From: Brevundimonas basaltis
GTDB lineage: Bacteria; Pseudomonadota; Alphaproteobacteria; Caulobacterales; Caulobacteraceae
Direction of reading: 5' to 3'
Assembly (NCBI RefSeq): GCF_014202075.1
Contig: NZ_JACHFZ010000005.1
Span: 62,001 to 126,000 of the forward strand
DNA length: 64,000 nt
Below the pieces are notes generated by a model. That model saw nothing but the letters and a program-made list of their open reading frames with translations. It ran no database searches and was not told the origin of the DNA. This document shows positions 51,384 through 59,387 of the stretch, piece after piece. A program made the translations under genes and the position numbers. Position 1 is the first letter of the stretch; each line of letters opens with the position of its first letter.

Positions 51384-52709
51384 TCAGTCCCGGCGACCCC
51401 ATTGCACGAACAGATTCCACGCCGAGACGCCGACGCAGATGACGCCGATCAGGGCTAGGATCCAGCCAATCACCATGAAGTCGTTCAGCGAGGACTCATC
51501 CACCATGGCCTTGCGGAACGAGGCGGCCGCGGCGGCGCAGGCGGCCAGTCCGGTCAGCCCCATGATCACCCAGGCGCCCGTCACGCTCCAATCGAAGCGG
51601 CGCGGAGCAGCGGGTTCGACCTCGTGGCGCAGCACCGACGGCGCAGGTTCCTGCTCGAACAGCACGGTGTCGCCGTCCGGCGCAGCGGCCACCGTTCGTT
51701 GACCGGGTTCCCAGGCGGTGCGGGCGGGTTCCCCGAAGTCCGCCTCGGTCGCGGGCGTCAGCACCAGCTGTTCGTCCATCGGCGGGAAGGGCGAGTTGCC
51801 CGGTGTAGGCGGGACCAGAGGAACGACGGGCTCCGCCGACTCGGCCTGCGCTGTCGTCGGGACGTCGGTCGGCGGATTCTCTGCGGCCGGTTCGGGCGTG
51901 GAATCGGGCTCGGGGACAGCCTTCGGCGATCCGGCGGGCGGGAACCCGGGCAGGGGCCCGATCCTTGAGCCTGCATAGGGCGAGTAGCGCTGCAGATGTA
52001 TGGTGGTGACGGGTGTGGCCGTCTGGAATGCGGTGGGCTCGAACCCCGCCACCTCTTCCGGCAGGACCGCGTCCATCGAGTCTTCGGGCCGGTCCGACCC
52101 GGTTCGCGGGGCCGCCGGCGTTTCGCCAAGCAATGCGGCGACCGCAGCGGCCCGGGCGTCGCCGGGAGAGTCGGGAGGCGTCGGGAGCTCCGACGGTTCA
52201 TCCTCGACCGGCGGCGGCGGCAGGGGCGCGGCCAGCAGGTCGGCGAGATGTATTGGCGTTGCCGGATCGGCGACGAACAGGGCGCGCTCGGCGGCCCTGC
52301 GACGCAGGCGGGCGTCGGGCGGCGCCGCCTCCGGCCAGCCGATCAGCGCGTCAGCGGCCTCTCCGGCATGGCCCTCGTTCAGCCGCTGCAGCACGTCGGA
52401 AGCGAGGAAGCGATCAACGCCCACGGAAATGGCGAAACTGGCGAGCGCGTCGAATTGGTGCTGATTGAGCGGGATCGACACTCGCTCGTTCAGGGCCTTC
52501 ACCACGGGCAGCAGGTCGTACTGTAGCAGCAGTTCGGCATCGGCCTCGCCGACGGTCGAGCCCTCCCGCGCCGAGACCGTGTGGCCGTAGCCGATCACCC
52601 AGCGTCCGTCCTCGTTCCGCACCGCGCGTGGCCGGAAACCCTCGAAACTCTTGATGAGGACGACTCCCTCGCGGGAGACCTTCAGAGGTGGGGTGGTCGC
52701 GTCGGACAC
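51384..52709 (-). CDS. spmX: SpmX-like polar muramidase/DivJ-localisation protein
   Basis: In Caulobacter SpmX gathers the kinase DivJ at the stalked pole. The 441 residues have the same order: a GH24 lysozyme domain (about 10-150) with [17 protein letters not shown] (catalytic Glu23), [13 protein letters not shown] and [16 protein letters not shown]; a long acidic Pro-rich spacer (about 160-375); and two C-terminal membrane helices (about 380-405 and 415-435). Such a lysozyme with C-terminal double membrane anchor is specific to this family. The start is GTG at 52709. A sigma-54-like site lies 50 nt upstream, as for Caulobacter spmX. Confidence 0.9.
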   Translation of the reverse strand: MSDATTPPLKVSREGVVLIKSFEGFRPRAVRNEDGRWVIGYGHTVSAREGSTVGEADAELLLQYDLLPVVKALNERVSIPLNQHQFDALASFAISVGVDRFLASDVLQRLNEGHAGEAADALIGWPEAAPPDARLRRRAAERALFVADPATPIHLADLLAAPLPPPPVEDEPSELPTPPDSPGDARAAAVAALLGETPAAPRTGSDRPEDSMDAVLPEEVAGFEPTAFQTATPVTTIHLQRYSPYAGSRIGPLPGFPPAGSPKAVPEPDSTPEPAAENPPTDVPTTAQAESAEPVVPLVPPTPGNSPFPPMDEQLVLTPATEADFGEPARTAWEPGQRTVAAAPDGDTVLFEQEPAPSVLRHEVEPAAPRRFDWSVTGAWVIMGLTGLAACAAAAASFRKAMVDESSLNDFMVIGWILALIGVICVGVSAWNLFVQWGRRD

Positions 52710-52757
52710 CGGATTGACCCAAATCGAGACGGAAGCGCTCGCTCAATGGGAGAACCA

Positions 52758-52772
52758 GCAAACCCCGCGCCG
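52758..52772 (-). promoter_or_regulatory. Candidate sigma-54 promoter for spmX
   Basis: On the minus strand CGGCGCG-GGGT-TTGC fits TGGCACG-N4-TTGC with GG and GC 10 nt apart (GG at 52771-52770, GC at 52759-52758). Caulobacter spmX is known to be transcribed by sigma-54 with TacA, which gives this match extra weight. Leader about 37 nt. It lies inside the 74-nt gap before the end of mgtE. Confidence 0.55.
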
Positions 52773-52783
52773 GTCCAGCGGGA

Positions 52784-54196
52784 TCAGATCAGCACGATCG
52801 TGGCCAGACCGAGGAAGATCAGGAAGCCGAAGAAATCCGTCGTCGCCGTCACGAACACGGCCGAGGACACCGCCGGGTCGAACTTCAGCCGTGACAGCGT
52901 CAACGGGGTCAGAACTCCGACCGTCGCGGCGACCATCAGGTTGAGCACCATGGCCGCTCCGATGACCCCGCCGATGCGCCAGTCCTGCGACCACAGGCCG
53001 GCGGCCACCCCGATGAGGGGCGCAAGTACGAAACCGTTGGCGACGCCGACCACCAGTTCACGCCAGAAGGTGCGCGAGGCGTTGGAACTGTTCAGTTCAC
53101 GGGTCGCCAACGCCCGGACGGTAACGGTCAGGGCCTGGGTTCCGGCGTTACCGCCGATGGCCGAGACGATCGGCATCAGCACTGCCAGGGCGATGACTTG
53201 CTGGATAGTGCCTTCGAACCAGCCGATGACGCTGGCGCCAAGCACGGCGGTGACGAGGTTGATCGCCAGCCACGGAACCCGGCTGCGCACAATCTCGGGC
53301 ACGGAGGAGCCGCGGTCCTCGTCCGAAACGCCAGCGAGGCGGAGGATGTCCTCGCGGTTTTCCTCCTGGATGATGTTGACGATGTCGTCGACGGTGATCT
53401 GGCCGACGAGGCGGCCTGCGCTGTCGGTGACGGGGGCCGATATCAGGTGATATTTCTCGAAGATGTAGGCGACTTCTTCCTGATCCTGGTCGACGGTGAT
53501 CTCGTTGACCGGCTCCATGATGTCGGACAGGGCGATCGTGCGCGGGGCGCGGAGCAGGCCGCTGACCGGCACGCTGCCGACCGGCCGGTTCAGCGGATCG
53601 ACGACATAGATGTCAAAGAACAGCTCGGGCAGATCCTCGCCCTGTTTGCGGACGTGGTCGATGGTGTCGCCGACGTTCCAGAACTGCGGCGCGGCCATCA
53701 CCTCACGCTGCATCAGACGGCCGGCGGAATCCTCCGCGTAGCCGAGCGAGCTCTCGATGGCGGCCCGGTCGACGTCGGGCATGGCGGCCAGCACACGCTC
53801 GCGCTGGTCATCCTCGAGGTCCTCGACCACGGCCGCAGCGTCATCGGAATCGAGCTCCTGCAGAGCCTCGGCCAAGGTCAGGTGCGGCACCCGCTCCAGC
53901 ACGTCCTCGCGGATGCCGTCGTCGAGCTCCGGCAGCGTGTCGGCCAGCAGGTCAGCCGGCAGCCACAGCACCACGACGGCGCGATGCTCGGCGGTCAGAA
54001 AGCCCATCAGGTCGGCGACGTCGGCCGGGTGGAGGTCCTCCAGCAACGAACGGAGCTTGGTTCCGTCGCCGGCGTCGGAGGCGTCGACGACCTTCTCCAC
54101 GAAGCCGGGCGTCAGGACGTAGTCCTCGTCGAGCGCGACGTGTTCGATCTCATCCTTGTGGTCAGAGGGCAGGGAGGCGGTTGCGGTTTTGCTCAC
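52784..54196 (-). CDS. mgtE: Magnesium transporter MgtE
   Basis: Magnesium-gated Mg channel of the inner membrane. The 470 residues follow the family order: an acidic helical N domain (about 30-150, LHPADVADLMGFL, LDSDDAAAVVEDLEDDQRERVLAAMP), a pair of CBS domains (about 155-280, IMEPVNEITVDQDQEEVAYIFEKYHL), and five C-terminal helices with PIVSAIGGNAGTQALTVTVRALA, the pore signature. Loop acidic residues sense intracellular Mg. It starts 60 nt from the tRNA-Leu gene. Confidence 0.94.
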   Translation of the reverse strand: MSKTATASLPSDHKDEIEHVALDEDYVLTPGFVEKVVDASDAGDGTKLRSLLEDLHPADVADLMGFLTAEHRAVVVLWLPADLLADTLPELDDGIREDVLERVPHLTLAEALQELDSDDAAAVVEDLEDDQRERVLAAMPDVDRAAIESSLGYAEDSAGRLMQREVMAAPQFWNVGDTIDHVRKQGEDLPELFFDIYVVDPLNRPVGSVPVSGLLRAPRTIALSDIMEPVNEITVDQDQEEVAYIFEKYHLISAPVTDSAGRLVGQITVDDIVNIIQEENREDILRLAGVSDEDRGSSVPEIVRSRVPWLAINLVTAVLGASVIGWFEGTIQQVIALAVLMPIVSAIGGNAGTQALTVTVRALATRELNSSNASRTFWRELVVGVANGFVLAPLIGVAAGLWSQDWRIGGVIGAAMVLNLMVAATVGVLTPLTLSRLKFDPAVSSAVFVTATTDFFGFLIFLGLATIVLI

Positions 54197-54255
54197 GCTT
54201 GGCCTCCCTGTCTGTCAAATCAGCTTTAAGCCGATGATTTTCCTCATTTTTTCGA

Positions 54256-54342
54256 TGGTGCGGTCGAGAAGACTCGAACTTCCACTCCGGTTAGGGAACA
54301 GCGACCTCAACGCTGCGCGTCTACCAATTCCGCCACGACCGC
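54256..54342 (-). tRNA. tRNA-Leu (anticodon GAG)
   Basis: The minus strand gives acceptor GCGGTCG/CGACCGC, D arm GTGGCGGAATTGGTAGACGC, anticodon stem CAGCG/CGCTG around TTGAGGT (anticodon GAG), a long variable arm, and T arm AGTTCGAGTCT, with discriminator A and encoded CCA. Class II shape with GAG is tRNA-Leu for CUC/CUU codons. Confidence 0.95.
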
Positions 54343-54394
54343 TCGCATCGGAGGGGGGCTGATAGCGGAGAGCGGGGCGGAAGGGAAGGGGCTT

Positions 54395-55102
54395 TCAGCG
54401 GGCTGCGACGGTCGGGCCGAAGACCCGGTGGAAACTGGCCCGCAGGGCCTCGTCGGCCTCGTCCATGGTCGCCGGCACGCCGAGATCGACGAGGCTGGTG
54501 ACGCCGTGCTCATCGATGCCGCAGGGGACGATGCCGGTGAAATGGCCGAGGTCGGGTTCCACGTTCAGGCTGACGCCATGGAAGCTGACCCATTTGCGGA
54601 CCTTGACGCCGATGGCGGCGACCTTGTCCTCGCGGGACCAGCCCGGCCCCTTGCGCTCGACCCAGACGCCCACCCGGCCTTCGCGGACGTCGGCGGGGAC
54701 GCCGAATTCGCCCAGCGCTCCGATGATCCACTGCTCCAGCCCCCGCACGAAGGCGCGCACATCCCTGCCGCGCCGGTTCAGGTCCAACATCACATAGGCC
54801 ACGCGCTGGCCCGGCCCGTGATAGGTGAACTGGCCGCCCCGCCCGGTGCGGTGGACCGGGAAGCGACCGGCGTCGAGCAGGTCGTCGTCCCGCGACGACA
54901 CCCCCGCCGTATAGAGCGGCGGATGCTCGAGGAGCCAGACCAACTCGCCCGCCTCGCCCGTCGCGATGGCCGCCGCCCGCGCCTCCATGGCCTCGACCGC
55001 GAGCGGATAGTCGACAAGGCCCGGCGAGACCGCCCATTCGACGGGCGCGTCATCCTCGCGGATCAGCTTCGATACGGCCGGGCTTAAGGACTGGGAAAGC
55101 AT
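54395..55102 (-). CDS. lipB: Octanoyl-[ACP]:protein octanoyltransferase LipB
   Basis: Moves octanoyl from ACP to lipoyl domains, first step of lipoate synthesis. The 235 residues show [35 protein letters not shown], the catalytic Lys in [17 protein letters not shown] and the catalytic Cys in [15 protein letters not shown]. The ATG at 55102 has GAGGG at a good distance; an in-frame ATG 39 nt upstream would overlap the divergent fliN-like start. It is divergent from fliN with a 30-nt gap. Confidence 0.93.
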   Translation of the reverse strand: MLSQSLSPAVSKLIREDDAPVEWAVSPGLVDYPLAVEAMEARAAAIATGEAGELVWLLEHPPLYTAGVSSRDDDLLDAGRFPVHRTGRGGQFTYHGPGQRVAYVMLDLNRRGRDVRAFVRGLEQWIIGALGEFGVPADVREGRVGVWVERKGPGWSREDKVAAIGVKVRKWVSFHGVSLNVEPDLGHFTGIVPCGIDEHGVTSLVDLGVPATMDEADEALRASFHRVFGPTVAAR

Positions 55103-55132
55103 GTCGCCCTCAATGTGGGGATAGGGAGCGTC

Positions 55133-55429
55133 ATGCAACAATCGCCCGTCCAGTCCCAGTCAGCGTCAGAGTCCCCCGTGTCACAGATCGAAGCCGTAGA
55201 CGTTGAGATTTCGGTCGTCCTGGGGCGCTCTGTTCTGCCGATGAGCCAGCTGCTGCGGATGGGCCGCGGGGCGGTGATCCCGCTCGACGCTTCGCAAACC
55301 GACGAGGTCTGGATCCTCGCCAACAACCACCCGGTCGCCCGCGGCGAGATCGAGATCCGCGAGGACCGCATCGCCATCACCGTGACCCGGCCAGCGGACG
55401 TCTACGATTTCATGGCCGGCGCGGCCTAG
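55133..55429 (+). CDS. fliN: Flagellar motor switch protein FliN-like
   Basis: C-ring component that, with FliM and FliG, sets rotation direction. The 98 residues contain a single SpoA/FliN domain: [50 protein letters not shown] and EDRIAITVT, which are the usual core. The ATG at 55133 has GGGAG 5 nt upstream; a GTG 18 nt earlier is less likely. No other switch genes adjoin it, so it is an orphan locus, unlike the usual fliM-fliN order. Confidence 0.88.
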   Translation: MQQSPVQSQSASESPVSQIEAVDVEISVVLGRSVLPMSQLLRMGRGAVIPLDASQTDEVWILANNHPVARGEIEIREDRIAITVTRPADVYDFMAGAA

Positions 55430-55556
55430 GTTCGGCCACCTGTCCAGAACGCCCGCCGCCTCGCCTTCCGGCCGCGGGCCTCCACCACACACAAACGGCA
55501 GTCCCCGCCCGCGGAAGCGGACGGGGGCGACGGCGGGGGAGGCTGTTCGCCGCGGG

Positions 55557-56207
55557 TCAGCGCGGGCGCGCGGCGCCGCTGGCGCTGGCGCTGGCGCCGG
55601 CGTTGACCGACGCGCCGTTGCGGTCCGCCGAGGCCGAGCCGTTTGCGGAAGCGTCGGCGTCCACCCGGCGCTCGCGGCGGGCGCGACGATCCTGACGGGA
55701 TTCCGCAGCCGTTTCCGCCGAGCCCGAGCCCGAGCCGGCGGCGTCACCGGCGAGCGCGCCCTGACCCACCTGGGCCGAGCCGTCCAGCATGCCGGACGCC
55801 GATCCCTCGACCGATCCGGCCGCGCCCCGGGCCGAGCCATAGGCGCTCGACGCGGCGCCCACGGCGGCTCCGCGCGCCTGATCGGCAGTCGCTTCCCCGC
55901 GGGCCCGGGCCTGTTCAGCCGCGGCGGCGGCACGCGCCTGCGCCTGGGCGGCGCGGCGTTCGGCCCGTTCGCGCAGGCGCTCGGCGCGGGCGGTGGTCTC
56001 GCCGAGACGATCGCGGGCGAACGAGCCGTCGACCGAGCCGGTCAGGCCGCCGGCTGCATTGCCGCCAATCTGGCCGCCGAGGCCGCCGACCTGGCCGCCC
56101 AGTCCGCCGGTCAGACCACCCGAGCCGCCCAGCACCTGGGCGTTGGCGGCGCCGGCGAGGACCATGGTGAAGGCCGCCGTGGTCACGAGCATAAGGGTCT
56201 TGCGCAT
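55557..56207 (-). CDS. Secreted Gly/Ala-rich repeat protein
   Basis: Not recognised. The 216 residues begin with a signal peptide ending GAANAQ, then a GGLGG-type repeat (about 26-55), an Ala/Arg/Gln/Glu helical stretch (about 65-110, ERLRERAERRAAQAQARAAA) likely to form a coiled coil, and a low-complexity Gly/Ser/Ala region with a DRRARRERR basic patch. Codon use is GC-rich as for neighbours. It could be a structural or cell-surface protein. It lies 102 nt from the S8 protease gene on the same strand. Confidence 0.65.
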   Translation of the reverse strand: MRKTLMLVTTAAFTMVLAGAANAQVLGGSGGLTGGLGGQVGGLGGQIGGNAAGGLTGSVDGSFARDRLGETTARAERLRERAERRAAQAQARAAAAAEQARARGEATADQARGAAVGAASSAYGSARGAAGSVEGSASGMLDGSAQVGQGALAGDAAGSGSGSAETAAESRQDRRARRERRVDADASANGSASADRNGASVNAGASASASGAARPR

Positions 56208-56309
56208 GTCGTCTCTCCTGCAATCAACTGGACGGAGACACCGTCCTCGCAGAGTCCAACGACGGGCCCGCCGGATTTCATCCGCACGGCAGGAAATATC
56301 GGCGGCAGA

Positions 56310-57632
56310 TCAGCGCGCCAGCCGACCTCTCGCCCCGACCGCGCGGGGCTCGACGCGCAGATCCGCGGCGACGAGACCGCGGCCATAGACCGGGTCCGGG
56401 CCGCGCGCGCCCATATCGCGGGCCTCGGCCTCGAGCGCCCGGACGGCCCGGTCACCGCCGCCGCGACGGGCCAGCAGGCCGGCCACCAGCGGCGCTGCGA
56501 ACGAGGCCCCGCGCACATTGACGTATCCCGCGCCCTGGCCGGCGGCGGCCATGTCGGCCCCGGGAGCGGCGAAGTCGACCTGAGGTCCCCGGGCGGCTTC
56601 TGGCAGGGTCCGGCCGCGCGCGTCGACGGCGGTGACTCCGATCACGTCAGGATAGCTGGCTGGATAGAGGGGCGCCGCGGCGGGGCCGTCGTTGCCGGCG
56701 GCGGCGACGATCAACAGGCCGCGCCCGGCGGCCCGCCGCACCGCCGCCTCGACCAGCGCATTGCGTGGCCCGACGAGGCTGACGTTGACCACGGGCACGT
56801 TGTTCTGGACCATCCAGCCCAGCGCCTCGGCGACCTTGGTGGAGGCCCCGCCCGAGGGCGACCCCCCGTAGACGTCGGCGACGAAGAGGGCGGCGCCGGG
56901 GGCGGCTCCGGAGAAGGGGTTGGACCGACCGGCCAGTAGGGACGCCACGGCCGTGCCGTGGGCGCCGGGCCGGTCGCCGTCGGCGAAGCCGCGCTGGCGG
57001 ATGGTCGCACCGGAAAGGGCCGGATGACGCGCATCCACGCCAGTGTCGATCAGGCCTATGCGCACGCCGCTGGCCTGAACCGGTGGCGCCGCGGGCAAGG
57101 CCGGGGGAGGCGCAGGGGTGTCAGCCAGCGCACCGGCGGGGCTGTAGATGTGGTTAAACTCGAAGGTCCCGGCGGGGTCGAGGTCGCGGAGGCGGTCGAG
57201 GGCGCGGCGGAGCGGCAGGCCGTGCGGCGGGCTGAGCACCACGACGGCGAGGTCGAGGCCGTCGAGCTGCTGTTCGCGCACGACCGAGAAGCCGGCGTCC
57301 AGCGCGGCCCGGCGCCCGGCGGGGGAGAGGTCGACCGCGACGATCTCGGCCCGCAGCACGGGCCAGCCGTATGGGTCGGCTTCCAGCGCGCCGTCCGAGC
57401 GCCCGATCAGGTCGCGCACCCGCCGGGGAGCCTGCAGCGCCCGGTCAACGCGGCCGCGAACGCCGTCCTGCAGCCGGTCGGTGTCGACCGGCAGACGGTT
57501 CGGCAGGTCACCCGGCAATCCCCTCACGCCGGGGACGCCGCCGGGCAGGCCGATCTGGGCGCTGGCCGGCGCCGCGGCCAGCAGAACCGCCAACCCCGCG
57601 AAGACGGAGGCGGTCAGAATGCGTATCGTCAC
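56310..57632 (-). CDS. Secreted subtilisin-like serine protease (S8)
   Basis: Exported endopeptidase of 440 residues. A signal peptide ends APASAQ; a pro-region of about 150 residues follows, then the S8 domain with catalytic Asp in GLIDTGVDARHP, His in DRPGAHGTAVASLLAG and Ser in VRGASFAAPLVAGLLA (GAS instead of GTS). AAAGNDGPAAAPLYPASY carries the oxyanion Asn. GTG at 57632 is used because GGGAG lies just upstream; an ATG 36 nt earlier has none. It is divergent from the ECF sigma gene and shares a palindromic promoter, so it is probably a target of that sigma factor or acts in its activation. Confidence 0.87.
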   Translation of the reverse strand: MTIRILTASVFAGLAVLLAAAPASAQIGLPGGVPGVRGLPGDLPNRLPVDTDRLQDGVRGRVDRALQAPRRVRDLIGRSDGALEADPYGWPVLRAEIVAVDLSPAGRRAALDAGFSVVREQQLDGLDLAVVVLSPPHGLPLRRALDRLRDLDPAGTFEFNHIYSPAGALADTPAPPPALPAAPPVQASGVRIGLIDTGVDARHPALSGATIRQRGFADGDRPGAHGTAVASLLAGRSNPFSGAAPGAALFVADVYGGSPSGGASTKVAEALGWMVQNNVPVVNVSLVGPRNALVEAAVRRAAGRGLLIVAAAGNDGPAAAPLYPASYPDVIGVTAVDARGRTLPEAARGPQVDFAAPGADMAAAGQGAGYVNVRGASFAAPLVAGLLARRGGGDRAVRALEAEARDMGARGPDPVYGRGLVAADLRVEPRAVGARGRLAR

Positions 57633-57703
57633 CGGCTTGCTCCCTGGCGGCAGTTGATGAAAGGCCATTGGCGTCAACGCCACAATGGCTGAAAAGGCCT
57701 CGC

Positions 57704-57735
57704 GGATGAAACGCCCCGGCCCGGACGTTTCATCC
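57704..57735. promoter_or_regulatory. Palindromic bidirectional promoter of protease and ECF sigma genes
   Basis: GGATGAAACG (57704-57713) and CGTTTCATCC (57726-57735) are a perfect 10-bp inverted repeat. On each strand it reads GGATGAAAC-N13-CGTT, with a TGAAAC -35-like and a CGTT -10-like element. The same arrangement occurs at 59004-59029, so it is likely the recognition site of the ECF factor encoded here. One palindrome would thus drive both divergent genes. Confidence 0.6.
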
Positions 57736-57754
57736 CCATGACCGGAGTTTGCTT

Positions 57755-58258
57755 TTGGACGGGTTTCAGACGGAGCTGGTGGCGCTTCTGCCAAGGCTGC
57801 GCCGTTTCGCGCGCGCCATCTGCCGCTCCGACGCCGACGCCCAGGACCTGGTGCAGGCGACCGTCGAGCGCGCCCTGGCAAAGCGAAGCGGCTACCGGTC
57901 GGGCACCCGCCTGGACAGCTGGGCCTTCACCATCATGAGGCGGATCCACATCGATCAGGGCCGGTCGGCGACCCGCTGGGGCCGGGTTGTGACGCCCGAG
58001 GACGCCGCCACGCCCAATGTCGCCGACGCGGCGCAGGCGGACGAGGACCTGCGCGCGGATGCGCTGGCGGTGCGCGATGCGATCGGCCGGCTGCCCGAAG
58101 ACCAGCGGCTGGCCGTGGCCCTGGTGCTGGTCGACGGCCTGTCCTACGCCGAGGCCGCCGAGGTGCTGGAGGTGCCCGCCGGGACCCTGACCAGCCGACT
58201 GGTGCGGGGCCGCCAGAGCCTGATCCAGACCCTGACGGAACAGGGAGTGAGCGCATGA
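57755..58258 (+). CDS. ECF-family RNA polymerase sigma factor
   Basis: Alternative sigma factor of 167 residues with sigma2 (about 8-75, FARAICRSDADAQDLVQATVERAL) and sigma4 (about 105-160, RLPEDQRLAVALVLVDGLSYAEAAEVLEVPAGTLTSRLVRGRQ) and no sigma3. TTG at 57755 is used, with GGAG 7 nt upstream; a TTG two codons earlier is possible. Its stop overlaps the ATG of the anti-sigma gene (ATGA). It is probably autoregulated from the upstream palindrome and linked to the secreted protease. Confidence 0.9.
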   Translation: MDGFQTELVALLPRLRRFARAICRSDADAQDLVQATVERALAKRSGYRSGTRLDSWAFTIMRRIHIDQGRSATRWGRVVTPEDAATPNVADAAQADEDLRADALAVRDAIGRLPEDQRLAVALVLVDGLSYAEAAEVLEVPAGTLTSRLVRGRQSLIQTLTEQGVSA

Positions 58259-58989
58259 CCGACCCCTTCGACGACGAAATCCTGATGCGCCGCGTCGACG
58301 GCGAGCTCAGTCCCGAGGCGGGTGCGGCCATCGACGCCGCCGCCGCCGCCGATCCGGCCCTCGCCCGACGGCTGGAGCGGCTGCGCGGTCTGCGGACGCT
58401 GGCCCGTGAGGCCTTTCCCGCCGCGTCCGATTCCCGCGACGCCGATCTGGCCCGCATGATCGCGGCTGCTCCGGCGCGGCGCGAGCCATGGACCGCCCGC
58501 CTGTCGCGCACCGCGCGCGCCGCCTTCGCGCCCCGCCATGCGCCGCTCTGGGGCGCGGCCGCAGCGGCCAGCTTCGTGCTGGGTCTGTCGGTGGGCTGGC
58601 TGGGGCAGGACCGGGCGCCGGGCGGCTTTGTGGTGGCCGCCGACGGGAGCCTCGCCGATGCGGCGCTGGTGCGGGTGTTGGACGACGGCCTCGCCGGCGA
58701 CGGGTTGGACGCCGGGGGGCGGGCGGTCGGCCTGACCTTCCGGGACGCCGACGGCCGCTGGTGCCGCACATTCCGGTCGGGCCAGGCCGGAGTGGCGGGC
58801 CTCGCTTGTCGGAACAATGGCGTCTGGCGGCTTGAGGCCCTGGCGCCCTTCCAGCCCTCTTCCTCGGAGGTCCGCACCGCCGGAGCGGATACGCCCGCCG
58901 CCGTGCTGGCCGCCGTCGACGCCCTGATCGCCGACGAGACCCTCGACGCCGCCGCCGAGGCGGAGGCCCGCGACGCCGGCTGGCGCTGA
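58255..58989 (+). CDS. Membrane anti-sigma factor
   Basis: Cognate regulator of the preceding ECF sigma factor. The 244 residues have a cytoplasmic N-terminal helical domain (about 1-90, starting DDEILMRRVDGELSPEAGAAID), a single membrane helix (about 98-118, PLWGAAAAASFVLGLSVGWLG) and a periplasmic domain with two Cys (WCRTFR and LACRNNG) that could form a disulfide. The N-terminal anti-sigma part has no zinc HxxxCxxC motif. ATGA overlap with the sigma gene. A periplasmic signal, possibly redox or protease-linked, is inferred. Confidence 0.85.
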   Translation: MTDPFDDEILMRRVDGELSPEAGAAIDAAAAADPALARRLERLRGLRTLAREAFPAASDSRDADLARMIAAAPARREPWTARLSRTARAAFAPRHAPLWGAAAAASFVLGLSVGWLGQDRAPGGFVVAADGSLADAALVRVLDDGLAGDGLDAGGRAVGLTFRDADGRWCRTFRSGQAGVAGLACRNNGVWRLEALAPFQPSSSEVRTAGADTPAAVLAAVDALIADETLDAAAEAEARDAGWR

Positions 58990-59003
58990 GGTTCAGACCC
59001 AAG

Positions 59004-59029
59004 GGATGAAACAGGCTTTGCCGGTCGTT
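59004..59029 (+). promoter_or_regulatory. Third copy of the ECF promoter motif
   Basis: GGATGAAAC (59004-59012), 13 nt, then CGTT (59026-59029) has the same elements and spacing as both strands of the 57704-57735 palindrome. It ends 8 nt before the ATG at 59038, so the transcript may have almost no leader. Confidence 0.55.
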
Positions 59030-59037
59030 GGACCGGC

Positions 59038-59205
59038 ATGGATGAAGACACCCTGCGCGCCCGCGCCGACCTCTGGCGCCGCCGCGCCGCCGAAGCGATG
59101 GACCCGCGTCAGCGCGAGGCGAGCGCCCAGCTGGCCGCCGAATACGAGGCGCTGCTGGCCTGGCTGCTGGAATGCCGCGCGCGCGCGCATGTCGCCGAGG
59201 GGTGA
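59038..59205 (+). CDS. Small 55-residue protein under ECF-type promoter
   Basis: A 55-codon frame beginning MDEDTLRARADLWRRRAAEA and ending in LLAWLLECRARAHVAEG, rich in Ala, Arg, Leu and Glu and predicted wholly helical, with one Cys. No family is recognised. Support comes from its start lying 8 nt after the motif shared with the ECF and protease genes, and from its place just after the anti-sigma gene. There is no clear ribosome-binding site, consistent with a near-leaderless mRNA. Confidence 0.55.
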   Translation: MDEDTLRARADLWRRRAAEAMDPRQREASAQLAAEYEALLAWLLECRARAHVAEG

Positions 59206-59387
59206 GGTCCGTCCCGACGGTCAGTCTCTGTCTTGACCGGGCAGGCGCCAAAGGCAGGCTCGGGAATGCTGACATTTCGCCGCCAGCCGTCATAATCTTG
59301 CGATCCAAGTCATTGATTTCGCGCCGATCAGCCGTCGATCGAGCGTCCTGAACCCGCCTGAGGGCGGTGCGGCCTGATAATAGGCGG

